Assembly: GCF_000826065.2 (NCBI RefSeq)
Contig: NZ_LN623537.1
Coordinates: forward strand, 1 to 64,000
Source of the DNA: Tessaracoccus massiliensis
GTDB taxonomy: Bacteria; Actinomycetota; Actinomycetes; Propionibacteriales; Propionibacteriaceae
Direction of reading: 5' to 3'
Length of the DNA: 64,000 bases
Position numbers and translations under genes: made by a program. The notes under the pieces are model-generated. The model saw only the letters and a program-made list of their open reading frames with translations, had not been told where the DNA came from and ran no database searches. This document shows positions 26,685 to 36,450 of this stretch, one piece after another. How positions within the stretch are numbered: the first letter of the stretch is position 1; every line of letters starts with the position of its first letter.

Positions 26685-28550
26685 GTGAGCGTCGGGAGGG
26701 GAATGGGCGGCGGCCGCGTGTTGGGCCGGCTCGCCACCGGGTCTGAGATCCGTGACCACAAGCTGGGCAGGGGCACCGCACGCCGCGTGCTGGCCTACGG
26801 TAAGCCGTTCGGCTGGCTCATCGTGCTGTTCCTGGTGACCGTGACCGTCGGCTCGGCACTGTCCGTCGTGCCGCTGCTGCTGTTCCAGCGGATCATCGAC
26901 GACGGCGTGCTCGCCGGCGATGTGCGCCTCATCGTCATCCTGTCCTCAGCGGTGGCGGCGATGGCGTTGGGCTCGGCGCTGATCTCGATCCTGGAACGCT
27001 GGACCTCAGCCCGTATCGGCGAGGGCCTCATCTACTCGATGCGCACGCAGATCTTCGACCACGTGCTGCGCATGCCCATCGCGTTCTTCAGCCGCTCGCA
27101 CACAGGCAAGCTGGTCTCGCGCCTCCAGTCTGACGTCAACGGGGCTCAGCAGGCGTTCACGTCCACATTGTCGTCGCTGGTGTCCAACGGCGTCACGCTG
27201 ATCCTCGTGCTGGGCTCCATGCTGGTGCTCTCCTGGCCGCTGACGCTCGGCGCGCTGGTCCTCCTGCCGGTGTTCATGGTGCCCGCCGCGCTGGTGGGAC
27301 GCCGGCTGGCCGATCTCTCCAGAGACCGGATGCAGTACCAGGCGGAGATGTCGGCCACCATGACGGAACGGTTCTCCGTCTCCGGCGCGCTCCTGGTCAA
27401 GCTGTTCGGCAACCACGACACGGAGAACTCCACCTTCGCGGGGCAGGCGAAGAATGTGGCGGACACAGGCGTGAAGATCGCCATGACGTCGCGGGTGTTC
27501 ATGACGGCGCTCACGTTCGTCGGGGCGCTGGCCACCGCGCTGTTCTACGGCTTCGGCGGCTACGGCGCCGTGCAGGGCCAGCTCACCGTCGGCACCCTCA
27601 CCGCGTTGGTCGCTCTGCTGGCCCGGCTGTACGGACCGCTGATCCAGCTCAGTTCGCTGCGCGTCGACATCATGACGGCGCTGGTCAGCTTCGAGCGGGT
27701 CTTCGAGGTGCTCGACCTCAAGCCGCTCATCGTCGACGCACCCGACGCCAAACCCGTCTCGGGTAAGCCGAGCGTCACGTTCAGGGACGTCTGGTTCACC
27801 TACCCCGATGCGGAGCAGGTCTCGCTGGAATCCCTGGAGCCGACGTCGGCCGTGGGGGAGTCGGCCAACGAGCCGGTGCTCCGCGGCGTGACGTTCGATG
27901 CGCAGCCCGGCCAGACCGTCGCTCTCGTCGGCCCGTCCGGCGCGGGCAAGACCACCATCACCCACCTGTTGGCCAGGCTCTACGACGTGGATTCGGGCAG
28001 CGTGGAGATCGGCGGCGAGGATGTGCGCAAGCTCACTCTCGCGTCGCTGCAGGACGAGATCGGCTACGTCACGCAGGACGCGCACCTGTTCCACGACACC
28101 ATCGGCTCCAACCTGCGCTACGCCAAGCCGTCGGCCACCGACGAGGAGCTGTGGGCCGCGCTCGAGGCCGCCCAGATCGCCGGGCTGGTGCGTCGGCTGC
28201 CCGACGGCATGGGCACCGTCGTCGGCGAGCGCGGCTACCGGTTGAGCGGCGGCGAGCGGCAACGGTTCGCTATCGCGCGCCTGCTGCTGAAGGCCCCGCC
28301 CATCCTGGTGCTCGACGAGGCCACCGCCCACCTCGATTCCGAGTCTGAGCACCTCGTGCAGCAGGCCCTCGACAACGCGCGCGAGGGACGCACGTCAATC
28401 GTGATCGCGCACCGCTTGTCCACGGTGCGCCACGCGGATCAGATCCTCGTGGTGGAAGGGGGCCGCATCGCGGAGAGTGGCACGCACTCGGAGCTTCTCG
28501 CCGCCGGCGGACATTACGCCACGCTGTACTCCACCCAGTTCGCCGAGTAG
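26685..28550 (+). CDS. ABC exporter, fused membrane and ATPase domains
   Basis: The protein has 621 residues from GTG 26685. Residues 30-340 form a six-helix type-I exporter domain, with GKLVSRLQSDVNG as the coupling-helix region. The ATPase follows with Walker A GPSGAGKTT, Q-loop YVTQDAHLF, signature LSGGERQR, Walker B ILVLDEA and the switch His in IVIAHRLS. As a half-transporter it should form a homodimer that moves lipid, peptide or drug out of the cell; the substrate cannot be told. It overlaps no other gene and is followed by a truncated secreted-protein remnant. Confidence 0.9.
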   Translation: MSVGRGMGGGRVLGRLATGSEIRDHKLGRGTARRVLAYGKPFGWLIVLFLVTVTVGSALSVVPLLLFQRIIDDGVLAGDVRLIVILSSAVAAMALGSALISILERWTSARIGEGLIYSMRTQIFDHVLRMPIAFFSRSHTGKLVSRLQSDVNGAQQAFTSTLSSLVSNGVTLILVLGSMLVLSWPLTLGALVLLPVFMVPAALVGRRLADLSRDRMQYQAEMSATMTERFSVSGALLVKLFGNHDTENSTFAGQAKNVADTGVKIAMTSRVFMTALTFVGALATALFYGFGGYGAVQGQLTVGTLTALVALLARLYGPLIQLSSLRVDIMTALVSFERVFEVLDLKPLIVDAPDAKPVSGKPSVTFRDVWFTYPDAEQVSLESLEPTSAVGESANEPVLRGVTFDAQPGQTVALVGPSGAGKTTITHLLARLYDVDSGSVEIGGEDVRKLTLASLQDEIGYVTQDAHLFHDTIGSNLRYAKPSATDEELWAALEAAQIAGLVRRLPDGMGTVVGERGYRLSGGERQRFAIARLLLKAPPILVLDEATAHLDSESEHLVQQALDNAREGRTSIVIAHRLSTVRHADQILVVEGGRIAESGTHSELLAAGGHYATLYSTQFAE

Positions 28551-28674
28551 CCCTGTGGCGGACATGGCAGCGTCTGTGCCAACCGCAACGTTCACGTGGT
28601 GTTTCCCTGGGTAGGGAGCTCCGTTCACGTGCTGGGGGCAGCATCGGAGCCGCCCTAGTCAGTGGAGGTTCCCG

Positions 28675-28945
28675 ATGCGCAAGCCGTTCGTCGCGCTGCT
28701 CACCGCGATGTCGTTGATCGCCACCCTGGTGGCGGCCGTCGCCGCCCCAGCCCGCGCGGTGGAGCCGCCTGCCATCGTCGTGACGGAGATCGCCGCGGAC
28801 CATCCAGGCGTGGACAACTTCGAGTTCTTCGAGCTCACCAACACCTCTGCCCGTGCTGTTCCCGTAACTGCGTGGCGTCGGTGCCGTCGGGCGATGTGTC
28901 CACCGATGACAGCGTCGATGCTGGATGCGGCCGCGCCCGGAGGGC
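28675..28945 (+). pseudogene. N-terminal remnant of a secreted lamin-tail-domain protein
   Basis: ATG 28675 follows GGAGG. A Sec signal of about 30 residues (MRKPFVALLTAMSLIATLVA, cleavage near ARA) leads to PPAIVVTEIAADHPG and NFEFFELTNTSARAV, which is the start of a lamin-tail domain as found in secreted nucleases and surface proteins. After about 62 residues the frame loses any recognisable sequence and runs into the 3' end of deoC. The rest of the gene has been deleted. Signal and ribosome site look intact, so a short secreted peptide could still be made. Confidence 0.7.
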
Positions 28946-29632
28946 TCAGTAGTCGTCGCCAGCCTCGACGTCGGCACCGTCGGCGCCCTCGAGAACAGCC
29001 GCGCTGCCGCTGAGACCCAGGCGCGTGGCGCCGGCCTCGACCATGGCGTTGGCGGAGGCGAAGTCGCGGATGCCGCCGCTGGCCTTGACACCCAGGCGGT
29101 CGCCCACGGTCTCTGCCATCAGCTTCACGGCGTGCGCGGAGGCGCCGCCGGAGGGATGGAAGCCGGTCGACGTCTTCACGTAATCGGCGCCCGCTGCCTC
29201 CGATGCCTTGCAGGCGGCGACGATCTCGTCGTCGGTGAGGGCGGCGGACTCGATGATGACCTTCAACAGAACGTCCGGGGCGGCCTCGCGGACGGCGCGA
29301 ATCTCCTCTTCCACGAGGTCTGCCCGGCCCTCCTTCAGCAGCCCGATGTTGATGACCATGTCCACCTCGTCTGCGCCCAGTTTGGCGGACTCGGCGGCCT
29401 CGGCAGCCTTGGCGGCGGGCGTGTGGTTGCCGGAGGGGAAGCCGCACACCGTGGCCACCTTGACCTCGCCGAGTTCCTCGGTGATGGGGAGCATCGAGGG
29501 GGAGACGCACACCGAGAAGGTGCCCAGTTCGCGGGCCTCTGCCACGAGCGCCGCCACCTGGGCGCGCGTCGAATCGGTCTTCAGGAGGGTGTGGTCGATC
29601 ATCTTGGCGAGCGCCGAGCGGGTGATCTGCAT
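28946..29632 (-). CDS. deoC: Deoxyribose-phosphate aldolase
   Basis: The protein has 228 residues from ATG 29632; AAAGGAAC lies just upstream. It splits 2-deoxyribose-5-phosphate to glyceraldehyde-3-phosphate and acetaldehyde in deoxynucleoside breakdown. Family blocks are present: [53 protein letters not shown] and [11 protein letters not shown] with the Schiff-base lysine. It has no nucleoside phosphorylase neighbour here. Its stop lies directly against the end of a truncated secreted-protein remnant on the other strand. Confidence 0.95.
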   Translation of the reverse strand: MQITRSALAKMIDHTLLKTDSTRAQVAALVAEARELGTFSVCVSPSMLPITEELGEVKVATVCGFPSGNHTPAAKAAEAAESAKLGADEVDMVINIGLLKEGRADLVEEEIRAVREAAPDVLLKVIIESAALTDDEIVAACKASEAAGADYVKTSTGFHPSGGASAHAVKLMAETVGDRLGVKASGGIRDFASANAMVEAGATRLGLSGSAAVLEGADGADVEAGDDY

Positions 29633-29804
29633 GGTGTTCCTTTCGTCCCCTGCATCGTAGCCGTCGGTTTGATCCTGCCATGCGCCAGAAACTCTGGACG
29701 CTGACCCCATCGACCAGCACGACGTGCGAACGGGTAGCACGTTGCGACACCTCCGTGGGCGGTCCCGGAACAAACCCGGCGGCCATGTCGCGCCGAGGTC
29801 GTGA

Positions 29805-31280
29805 TCAGATCGGCTGCGGGGGCCCTTCATCGTGCCGAGGTCCTCGTTTCTCGGACGTGCCACTCTCAGGGGCCAAGGGGAGGGTCACGGTGAACGCCGT
29901 CCAGCCTGGGCGGCTGCTCACCATCGCTGAGCCGCCGAAGCCCTCGGCGATCGCGCGGACGATCGCCAGGCCCAGCCCCGTCGAGGGGATGGGGGAGTGG
30001 GCGCGGGAGTCGTCGGCCTTCGAGAACCTCTCGAACACGCGCGACAGGGTCTCTTCCGGGATCCCCGGCCCGTTGTCGGCGACCTCGATGACCGCCCGGT
30101 CCCCGTGCCGACGCACGCAGGTGCGCACGACGGTGCCGGGCGGGGTGTGGGTGCGGGCGTTGCTGAGCAGGTTGATCATCACCTGATGCAACTGGTCCGC
30201 CTCCGCCAAGACGATCACCTGCGGCTCCGGCAGGTCCAGTTGCCAGACGTGCTCCCGGCTGGAGGCCTGCGCGTCGCTGACGGCGTTGAGGACCACCTCG
30301 ACGGCGTCGACGGGTCGCGCCTCCACCTGCGTGTCGGCATCCAACCGGGCCAGCAGCAGGAGGTCGTTGACGAGCTTGGTCATGCGCTGCGACTCGGAGT
30401 CGATGCGCTGCAGCGCGAACGACTTCTCGCCCTCCGGGGCCCGGTCGGCAAGTTCGCTGTAGCCGCGGATCGCGGCCAGGGGGTTGCGCAGTTCGTGCGA
30501 CGCGTCGGCCACGAAGCGGCGCAGCTTCACCTCGGAGCCCTCGCGGGCGGCCAGGGCGCTCTCCACCCTGTCGAGCATCTCGTTGAAGGCCGTGGCCAGG
30601 CGGGTGACCTCGTTGTTCTCCGGCAGCGGGCCCACGGCCACACGGGGCACCTCGACGCGGCCCCGGTCCAGTTGGAGGCGGCTGACCTGGTCTGCGGTGT
30701 TGGTGAGCGCGGACAGCGGGCGGGTCGCCCGGCCCAGCACCTCTCGGGTCACCATGGCGGTGATCGCGACGGCGGTCAGGGAGATGCCCATCGCGAAGAG
30801 TGTCAGCCACATCAGGGAGCGGTCGATGTCTCCGGTGGGGAGGCCCACGGACACCTTCCCGAGGCGGGTGTTGCGCGCCTCGACGCGGTACTTGCCCATC
30901 CCCGGCAGCGTGACGGTGCGCTTCTCACCGTCGGCGGGCAGCTCGATGAGGATCACCATCGCCTGCGTGGTCACCTTGTCGACCACGCCGTCCTCGATGA
31001 CGCTGCCCACCCCGTCGCCGTAAGGGAGTTCCAGCGCGATCACGGTGCCCATCCGCATACCGGGGGTTTCGATGCCGGGCACGGAGTCGCCGCTGACCTG
31101 CCCCGGCACGCGACTCTGGCGCACCTGTGCGCTGTCCAGCTCGTTGTCGAGCTGGTTATACAGGATCGTGCCAGCGGCGAACACTGTCACCAGGCCCACC
31201 ACGATGGCCAGCACCGCGACGGTGATGACCACGCGGGGCTGGATCTGGGCGGCTAGCGAGCCGCGTCGCTGTGGGCTCAT
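29805..31280 (-). CDS. Sensor histidine kinase
   Basis: The protein has 491 residues from ATG 31280, overlapping the response-regulator stop by four bases. A first membrane helix (about residues 17-38) and a second (about 155-178) enclose an external sensing domain of about 115 residues. A HAMP linker follows, then HisKA with [18 protein letters not shown] (phosphorylated His) and a HATPase with N-box [20 protein letters not shown] and [13 protein letters not shown]. The layout is that of the MprB/TrcS-type actinobacterial kinases. It phosphorylates the regulator made just before it. The signal is unknown. Confidence 0.93.
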   Translation of the reverse strand: MSPQRRGSLAAQIQPRVVITVAVLAIVVGLVTVFAAGTILYNQLDNELDSAQVRQSRVPGQVSGDSVPGIETPGMRMGTVIALELPYGDGVGSVIEDGVVDKVTTQAMVILIELPADGEKRTVTLPGMGKYRVEARNTRLGKVSVGLPTGDIDRSLMWLTLFAMGISLTAVAITAMVTREVLGRATRPLSALTNTADQVSRLQLDRGRVEVPRVAVGPLPENNEVTRLATAFNEMLDRVESALAAREGSEVKLRRFVADASHELRNPLAAIRGYSELADRAPEGEKSFALQRIDSESQRMTKLVNDLLLLARLDADTQVEARPVDAVEVVLNAVSDAQASSREHVWQLDLPEPQVIVLAEADQLHQVMINLLSNARTHTPPGTVVRTCVRRHGDRAVIEVADNGPGIPEETLSRVFERFSKADDSRAHSPIPSTGLGLAIVRAIAEGFGGSAMVSSRPGWTAFTVTLPLAPESGTSEKRGPRHDEGPPQPI

Positions 31281-32002
31281 CCCGCCGCCGGGCGCAGCAC
31301 GTAGCCCGCGCCGCGCATGGTGTGGATCATGGGCTCGCGGTTCGCGTCGATCTTCTTGCGCAGGTAGGAGATGTACAGCTCCACGACGTTGGCCTGGCCG
31401 CCGAAGTCGTAGTTCCACACGCGGTCGAGGATCTGCGCCTTCGACAGCACCCGCTTCGGGTTGCGCATCAGGAACCGCAGCAGTTCGAACTCGGTGGCCG
31501 TCAGGCTGATGGGCTCGCCAGCGCGGGTGACCTCGTGCGACTCCTCGTCGAGGATCAGATCCCCGACGACGATCTGCGTGTCCGGGCGGATCGTGGTGGC
31601 CCCGGAGCGGCGCAGCAGCCCGCGCAGCCGGGCGATGACCTCCTCCAGGGAGAAGGGCTTGGTGACGTAGTCGTCGCCGCCGGCGGTGAGCCCTGCGATG
31701 CGGTCTGTCACGCCGTCCTTGGCGGTGAGGAAGATCACCGGCACATCGGGATCCTCGGTGCGGATGCGTCGCATCACCTCGAGGCCGTCGAAATCCGGCA
31801 GCATCATGTCGAGCACCAGGGCATCGGGCTGCGCCTCGCGGGCGACCCGTACGGCTTCGGCCCCGGTGGTGGCCGTGTACACATCCCAGCCCTCGTACCG
31901 CATCGCCATCGACAGCAGTTCGATGAGGCTGGGCTCGTCGTCGACGGTGAGGATCCGGATGGGCGTGCCGTCCGGGCGGGTCAGGGGTTCTGCGTGGACC
32001 AT
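31277..32002 (-). CDS. OmpR-family response regulator
   Basis: The protein has 241 residues from ATG 32002; a start seven codons earlier at 32023 is possible. The receiver domain has ILTVDDEPSLIEL, the phospho-acceptor in ALVLDMMLPDFDG, the Thr in IFLTAKD and the Lys in YVTKPFS. The C-terminal winged helix has LTATEFELLRFLMRNPKRVL and VVELYISYLRKKID, followed by IHTMRGAGYVLR. It should bind DNA as a dimer when phosphorylated by the kinase encoded next. It resembles the TrcR/MprA group of actinobacteria. Confidence 0.93.
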   Translation of the reverse strand: MVHAEPLTRPDGTPIRILTVDDEPSLIELLSMAMRYEGWDVYTATTGAEAVRVAREAQPDALVLDMMLPDFDGLEVMRRIRTEDPDVPVIFLTAKDGVTDRIAGLTAGGDDYVTKPFSLEEVIARLRGLLRRSGATTIRPDTQIVVGDLILDEESHEVTRAGEPISLTATEFELLRFLMRNPKRVLSKAQILDRVWNYDFGGQANVVELYISYLRKKIDANREPMIHTMRGAGYVLRPAAG

Positions 32003-32065
32003 GCCCCTACTCTTCCACCCCACGGTGGGTGAAAGCTATGGGGTTCCTGTGTGAACCTTGTGCGC

Positions 32066-32650
32066 TCAGGGTCCAGGGCGCTCGATGACCTGGGTGTGGG
32101 CATCCTCGTCGACCGGGTCGACGCGGGTGCTGCCGGAGAGGTCCGTCTCCGGGTACGACGTGGGGCGCGGCTCGCGGGGCGCCCGCACGGCGCGGTCCCG
32201 CGGGTCGGTGGCGATGAGTGGGCCGCTCTTGTCGTCCTTGGGGCGCAGGAACAGGTGGTCGAGCCCGGCGCGGCCGGAGCCGAAGGCCAGGAACAGCAGC
32301 CCCGCAGCCGCCAGGACGGCGTTGTACTCCCACCCGCCGTCGTGCTGGTAGAAGCCCTCATCGATGCGGGCGGTCAGCGCCACAGCGACGTTCTGGATGA
32401 TCATGCCCAGCCCCACCAGCGGCGTGGCGAGGCCGAAGATCAGCAGCGCGCCGCCGATCAGCTCGAAGGCGATGGTGGCGATGACGAGGCCCTCCGCGCT
32501 GGGCAGGCCGACACCCTCGAGGATGTTCGACTGGCTCTCGAGCCCCGTGAGCGTCCAGCGGTACCAGCCGTGCGCGATCAGCGTCACGCCCACCACCAGC
32601 CGGGCCACCAGCAGCGCAAGATCACGCACCACCTTCAGAAAGGCTTCCAT
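32066..32650 (-). CDS. DoxX-family membrane protein
   Basis: The protein has 194 residues and four helices. VARLVVGVTLIAHGWYRW and IATIAFELIGGALLIFGL are the typical first and second DoxX segments, and the soluble C-terminal tail is polar. In mycobacteria a DoxX protein takes part in oxidative-stress defence together with other membrane proteins. It lies two bases after the end of the NDH-2 gene, which is transcribed ahead of it, so the two are probably co-expressed. Confidence 0.85.
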   Translation of the reverse strand: MEAFLKVVRDLALLVARLVVGVTLIAHGWYRWTLTGLESQSNILEGVGLPSAEGLVIATIAFELIGGALLIFGLATPLVGLGMIIQNVAVALTARIDEGFYQHDGGWEYNAVLAAAGLLFLAFGSGRAGLDHLFLRPKDDKSGPLIATDPRDRAVRAPREPRPTSYPETDLSGSTRVDPVDEDAHTQVIERPGP

Positions 32651-32652
32651 CT

Positions 32653-34008
32653 TCAGCTCCTAGCGTCGTCCTCGGCGATCGCCTCGCCGTGGATCAGCTT
32701 GCCAGATGATCCCCGCCCGAGGTGCTCCAACGCGAGGCGTCCCACCATTTGCTGATTGGTGACCGCGCGCTGGGCGCGACCGTTGGTGACGAAGCTGATG
32801 AACCAGCTCAGCAGGGTGGTGATGCGCTGCTTGAACCCTGCGATGTACAGCAGGTGCAGGAACAGCCAGGCCAGCCACGCGACGAAGCCCGTCAGCTGCA
32901 GCTTGCCGATCTGGGTGACGGCCGCGAACTTGGAGATGGTGGCCATCGAGCCCTTGTCCCGGTACCGGAAGGGGCCGGGCGGCGTGGTGTGGCTCGCCCG
33001 GGCCTTGATCTGCGCCGCCACGTGCTGGGCGCCCTGGATCGCGCCCTGAGCCACGCCGGGGACGCCGGGCACCGCGGCCAGGTCGCCCACCACGAAGACC
33101 TCGGGGTGGCCGGGGATGCTGAGGTGCTCGTCGACGACGACCCGCCCCGCCCTGTCGAGCTCCGCCTCGGACTGGTCCGTCAGCACCTTTCCGAGCTCGC
33201 TGCCCTGCACGCCTGCGGCCCACACCTTGCAGAACGACTCCACGCGGTGGGTGGCACCGTCCTTCGTGCGGTACGTCAGCCCGTCGTCGTCGACATCGGT
33301 GACGATGGCTCCCAACTGCACCTCGACGCCCAGCTTCTCCAAGGTCTGCTGCGTCTTCTGGCCCAGCCGGGGGCCGAAGGGTGGCAGCACCTGGTCTGCG
33401 CCGTCGATCAGCACGACGCGTGCGGCGGACGGGTCGATGGAGCGGAACTCGTTGCGCAGGGTGGACACGGCCAGTTCGCGGATCTGGCCGGCCATCTCGA
33501 CGCCGGTGGGGCCAGCGCCCACCACGGCGAACGTCAGCAGCTTGCGTCGTTCCTCGGGGTCGACGGTGAACTCGGCCACCTCGAAGGACTTGAGGATGCG
33601 CGCCCTGAGCTCCAGCGCGTCGTCGATGGTCTTCATGCCGGGGGCGAAGGTGCGGAAGTGGTCGTTGCCGAAGTAGCTCTGGCCGGCGCCGGCGGCGACG
33701 ATGAGCGTGTCGTAGGCCGTCTCCTGATAGGTGTTGTGGAAGCGCCACTTGACCACGCGGTTGGTCAGGTCGATGTCCTCCACCAGGCCCAGCAGCACCT
33801 GCACGTTCTTCTGGCGGCGCAGGATCTCGCGGGTGGGTGGGGCGATCTCGCCCTCGCTCAGCACGCCCGTGGCCACCTGGTACAGCAGTGGTTGGAACAG
33901 ATGGGTGTTGGTCTTGGCGATGAGGGTGATCTCCACGTCTGCGCCCTTGAGCGCCTTGGCTGCGAAGAGCCCGCCGAAGCCGGACCCGATGATGACGACA
34001 CGATGCAT
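32653..34008 (-). CDS. ndh: Type II NADH dehydrogenase (NDH-2)
   Basis: The protein has 451 residues. The FAD-binding motif VVIIGSGFGGLFAAKAL starts it, followed by TNTHLFQPLLYQVATG, a family mark for the quinone site, and a second Rossmann motif FAVVGAGPTGVEMAGQI for NADH. EVFVVGDLAAV closes the FAD site. The C-terminal GFVAWLAWLFLHLLYI region forms the membrane-anchoring helices. It passes electrons from NADH to menaquinone without pumping protons. It is followed by DoxX on the same strand. Confidence 0.94.
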   Translation of the reverse strand: MHRVVIIGSGFGGLFAAKALKGADVEITLIAKTNTHLFQPLLYQVATGVLSEGEIAPPTREILRRQKNVQVLLGLVEDIDLTNRVVKWRFHNTYQETAYDTLIVAAGAGQSYFGNDHFRTFAPGMKTIDDALELRARILKSFEVAEFTVDPEERRKLLTFAVVGAGPTGVEMAGQIRELAVSTLRNEFRSIDPSAARVVLIDGADQVLPPFGPRLGQKTQQTLEKLGVEVQLGAIVTDVDDDGLTYRTKDGATHRVESFCKVWAAGVQGSELGKVLTDQSEAELDRAGRVVVDEHLSIPGHPEVFVVGDLAAVPGVPGVAQGAIQGAQHVAAQIKARASHTTPPGPFRYRDKGSMATISKFAAVTQIGKLQLTGFVAWLAWLFLHLLYIAGFKQRITTLLSWFISFVTNGRAQRAVTNQQMVGRLALEHLGRGSSGKLIHGEAIAEDDARS

Positions 34009-34077
34009 TCACCCAGACTAATCGGTAGAGAGTTGTGGCGGAAAAGTGTCGACTCCCCGTGGGAGTACGCTTACGCG

Positions 34078-35478
34078 GTGCGAAACTGGCTGTGGGTGTT
34101 GGCGGGGCTGCTGAGCGTTCTGGTTCTCGTCGGCGCGGCCTTCCTCGACGCACGGGGCCTGTTGGAGGGCGGCGCGCCCTGGTGGCGCGTGTTCGTCTCC
34201 CTCACCGCCCACGTCGTGCTCCTCACCGCCTGGTGGCAGTTGGGCCCGCGCTGGCACCGGCCGGTGACGACGGCGGCGCTCTGGTCGCTGCCCATGCTCG
34301 CCGCCCTGCCGCTCCATTCCCGCGATGCGTACGCCTACGCCGCCACCGGCTGGCAGGTGGCCCGCGGCATCAACCCGTACGAGACGCCCATCGGGCAGGC
34401 GGGGCAGCCCGGCCTGCTGGTGGGGGTCCACTGGCATGAGACCACGTCGGTCTACCCGTCCCTGCAGTTGGACATCTTCGGGCTCCTCTCCCGTCTCACC
34501 GGCGGCGACCTCTTCTGGACCCCGGCGGCGATGCGCCTCCAGAGCGTCCTGGCGCTGGTCATCCTGGCCTGGGTGCTTCCGCGCCTCGCCCGTCAGTTCG
34601 GGGTCGACGAGCGGCTGGCGCTGTGGGCGGGCCTGCTGAACCCCGTCATCCTCGTGCAGTGGATCGGCGGCGCGCACAACGATTCGCTGATGGTGGCCCT
34701 GGCCGTCGCCGCGTTCCTGGCGGTCACCGACCTGGGCTGGCGCGGCTGGCGGGGGCTCATCGTCGCCGGCCTGCTGCTGGGTACCGCCATGGGGATCAAG
34801 CAGTCGGCCGCGCTGTTCGGACTGGGTGTGGTGGCGGTGGCGTGGCGCCTCCGTCGGCCCGCACGCTCCTCCTGGTGGCAGCTCGCCGCAGTGGCGGTGG
34901 TGCCCGGCGCCATCACGGTGCTGACCTTCCTGGCGACCTCCGTGAACTGGGGGCTCGGCTGGCGCAACCCCACGGCGGGCAACCCGGTGGGTGCCTCCAG
35001 CAACGCGCCGCTGTCCTGGGTGGCGTCCTTCTTCCGCTACCGCCAGATCCTCCCGGAGGGGGTCTCCGACGGCGCGATCGGGCTGGTCTCCACCATGCTG
35101 GTGGCCGTGGCGGTGGTGCTGTGCTGGGTGAAGTGGGGGCCCAAGGGCAGGGCGACGGGGGACGAGCCGTGGATCTTCACCGTGGCGGTGCTGGTCTCGT
35201 TCATGTTCTTCGCGCCCGCGCTGCAGCCCTGGTACCTCACGTGGGTGCTGCCGCTGTACGTGTTCCTGCCGCGCTCGGAGTTGGCGGACAAGATCTTCCT
35301 CACCGTCGTAGCGGCGTTCGCGCTGCTGCCCGCGTTGCAGGATGCACTGGCACCGTACGTCGCGATGATGATCGTCGCCGTCCCCCTGTGGTGGCGGTGG
35401 CGGCGCAGCATCGTCGGCCCACCGGCCGAGGTGACGCGAGACCCTGGGACGATGCCCTTCCCGCGCCAGTTCCGTTAG
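34078..35478 (+). CDS. MptB-like polyprenol-phosphate-mannose mannosyltransferase
   Basis: The protein has 466 residues from GTG 34078 and about twelve membrane helices. SRDAYAYAATGWQVARGINP, near residue 90, carries the acidic residue and the family's loop found in GT-C mannosyltransferases such as MptB. Later segments include LQWIGGAHNDSLMVALA in the form VQWIGGAHND and LQPWYLTWVLPLYVF, both usual for the group. These enzymes extend the alpha-1,6-mannan of lipomannan or lipoglycan outside the membrane. It is divergent from ndh, and the start is not certain because the frame stays open far upstream. Confidence 0.8.
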   Translation: MRNWLWVLAGLLSVLVLVGAAFLDARGLLEGGAPWWRVFVSLTAHVVLLTAWWQLGPRWHRPVTTAALWSLPMLAALPLHSRDAYAYAATGWQVARGINPYETPIGQAGQPGLLVGVHWHETTSVYPSLQLDIFGLLSRLTGGDLFWTPAAMRLQSVLALVILAWVLPRLARQFGVDERLALWAGLLNPVILVQWIGGAHNDSLMVALAVAAFLAVTDLGWRGWRGLIVAGLLLGTAMGIKQSAALFGLGVVAVAWRLRRPARSSWWQLAAVAVVPGAITVLTFLATSVNWGLGWRNPTAGNPVGASSNAPLSWVASFFRYRQILPEGVSDGAIGLVSTMLVAVAVVLCWVKWGPKGRATGDEPWIFTVAVLVSFMFFAPALQPWYLTWVLPLYVFLPRSELADKIFLTVVAAFALLPALQDALAPYVAMMIVAVPLWWRWRRSIVGPPAEVTRDPGTMPFPRQFR

Positions 35479-35487
35479 GTTCGAGCC

Positions 35488-36450
35488 ATGTCGAGCGTCC
35501 CCTGGTCTGAGCGTGCCACCGAATGGGCCGTGCACGTCCACGGGCTGGTGAAGAGGTTCGGCCACAAGAGCGTCCTGAAGGGGCTGGATTTCCACGTGCC
35601 CCGAGGCGGCATCCACGCGCTGCTGGGGCCCAACGGCTCGGGCAAGACCACCTCCATCCGCATCCTGTTGGGTCTCGTGCGCGCCGACGCGGGCGAAGTG
35701 CATCTGCTGGGCCACGAGGTGCCGCGTGAGCTGCCCGCGGTGATCGGCCGGGTGGGTGCCATCGTCGAGAGCCCCAAGTTCGCCCCCCGGATGACTGGGC
35801 GGCACAACCTCGACGTGCTCGCCGATTCGATCGGCGTGCGCCGCCGCCGGGTCACCGAGGTGCTGCTCGAGGTGGGGCTGGGGGAGGAGGCCGATCGCCC
35901 GTTCGCCACGTACTCGCTGGGCATGCGGCAGCGCCTCGCGATCGCCGCGACGCTGCTGAAGAGCCCCGAGCTCCTGATCTTCGACGAGCCCACCAACGGG
36001 CTCGACCCCGTCGGTATCCGCGACATCCGCGCCACGATGCGCCAGTTGGCGGATGCGGGGCGCACGGTGCTGCTGTCGTCGCACATCCTCAGCGAGATCG
36101 AGCAGTTGGCGGATTCGGTCTCCGTCATCGGTCGCGGCCGCATCCTGGCGGAGGGGACGATGGACGAGATCCGCGGGGGCGCGGAGCCGCACGTCTACGT
36201 GGGTGTCGACCGTCCCACCCTGGCCGCAGACATCCTGCGTGCGGGGGGTTGGCGCGCGGAGGCCGCCGACGGTGGCCTGAAGGTGACCACCCGCAACGGC
36301 ACCGCGCCGGACGGGGCTGCGGTGGCCGAGGCGCTCGGCACCCACGGAATCTGGCCGTACCGTCTGACCAACGAACGCACTTCCCTGGAGGCGGCGTTCC
36401 TCGAGCTCACCCGGGGAGAAGATCTCATCGGGGCTCAGGGCGGTGGCTGA
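35488..36450 (+). CDS. ABC transporter ATP-binding protein
   Basis: The protein has 320 residues. Walker A reads GPNGSGKTT, the signature is YSLGMRQRLAIA and Walker B is LLIFDEPTNGLDP; the switch His is in LLSSHILSEIEQL. After residue 225 a C-terminal extension, as in the CcmA/NatA/bacitracin-exporter type, probably contacts the permease or regulates it. The permease starts at the base after the stop, so both make one transporter. The likely role is export of a lipid-like or antimicrobial compound; this is inferred from the subfamily only. Confidence 0.9.
   Translation: MSSVPWSERATEWAVHVHGLVKRFGHKSVLKGLDFHVPRGGIHALLGPNGSGKTTSIRILLGLVRADAGEVHLLGHEVPRELPAVIGRVGAIVESPKFAPRMTGRHNLDVLADSIGVRRRRVTEVLLEVGLGEEADRPFATYSLGMRQRLAIAATLLKSPELLIFDEPTNGLDPVGIRDIRATMRQLADAGRTVLLSSHILSEIEQLADSVSVIGRGRILAEGTMDEIRGGAEPHVYVGVDRPTLAADILRAGGWRAEAADGGLKVTTRNGTAPDGAAVAEALGTHGIWPYRLTNERTSLEAAFLELTRGEDLIGAQGGG

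Noticed and set aside
24545-26776. A 743-codon minus-strand open frame opposite the RDD-FHA and dcd genes
   Set aside because: It covers two firm genes in antisense, and its composition is that of a shadow frame.
32722-34077. A 5' extension of the mannosyltransferase frame back through ndh
   Set aside because: This stretch is antisense to the complete ndh gene; the GT-C protein begins naturally near 34078.
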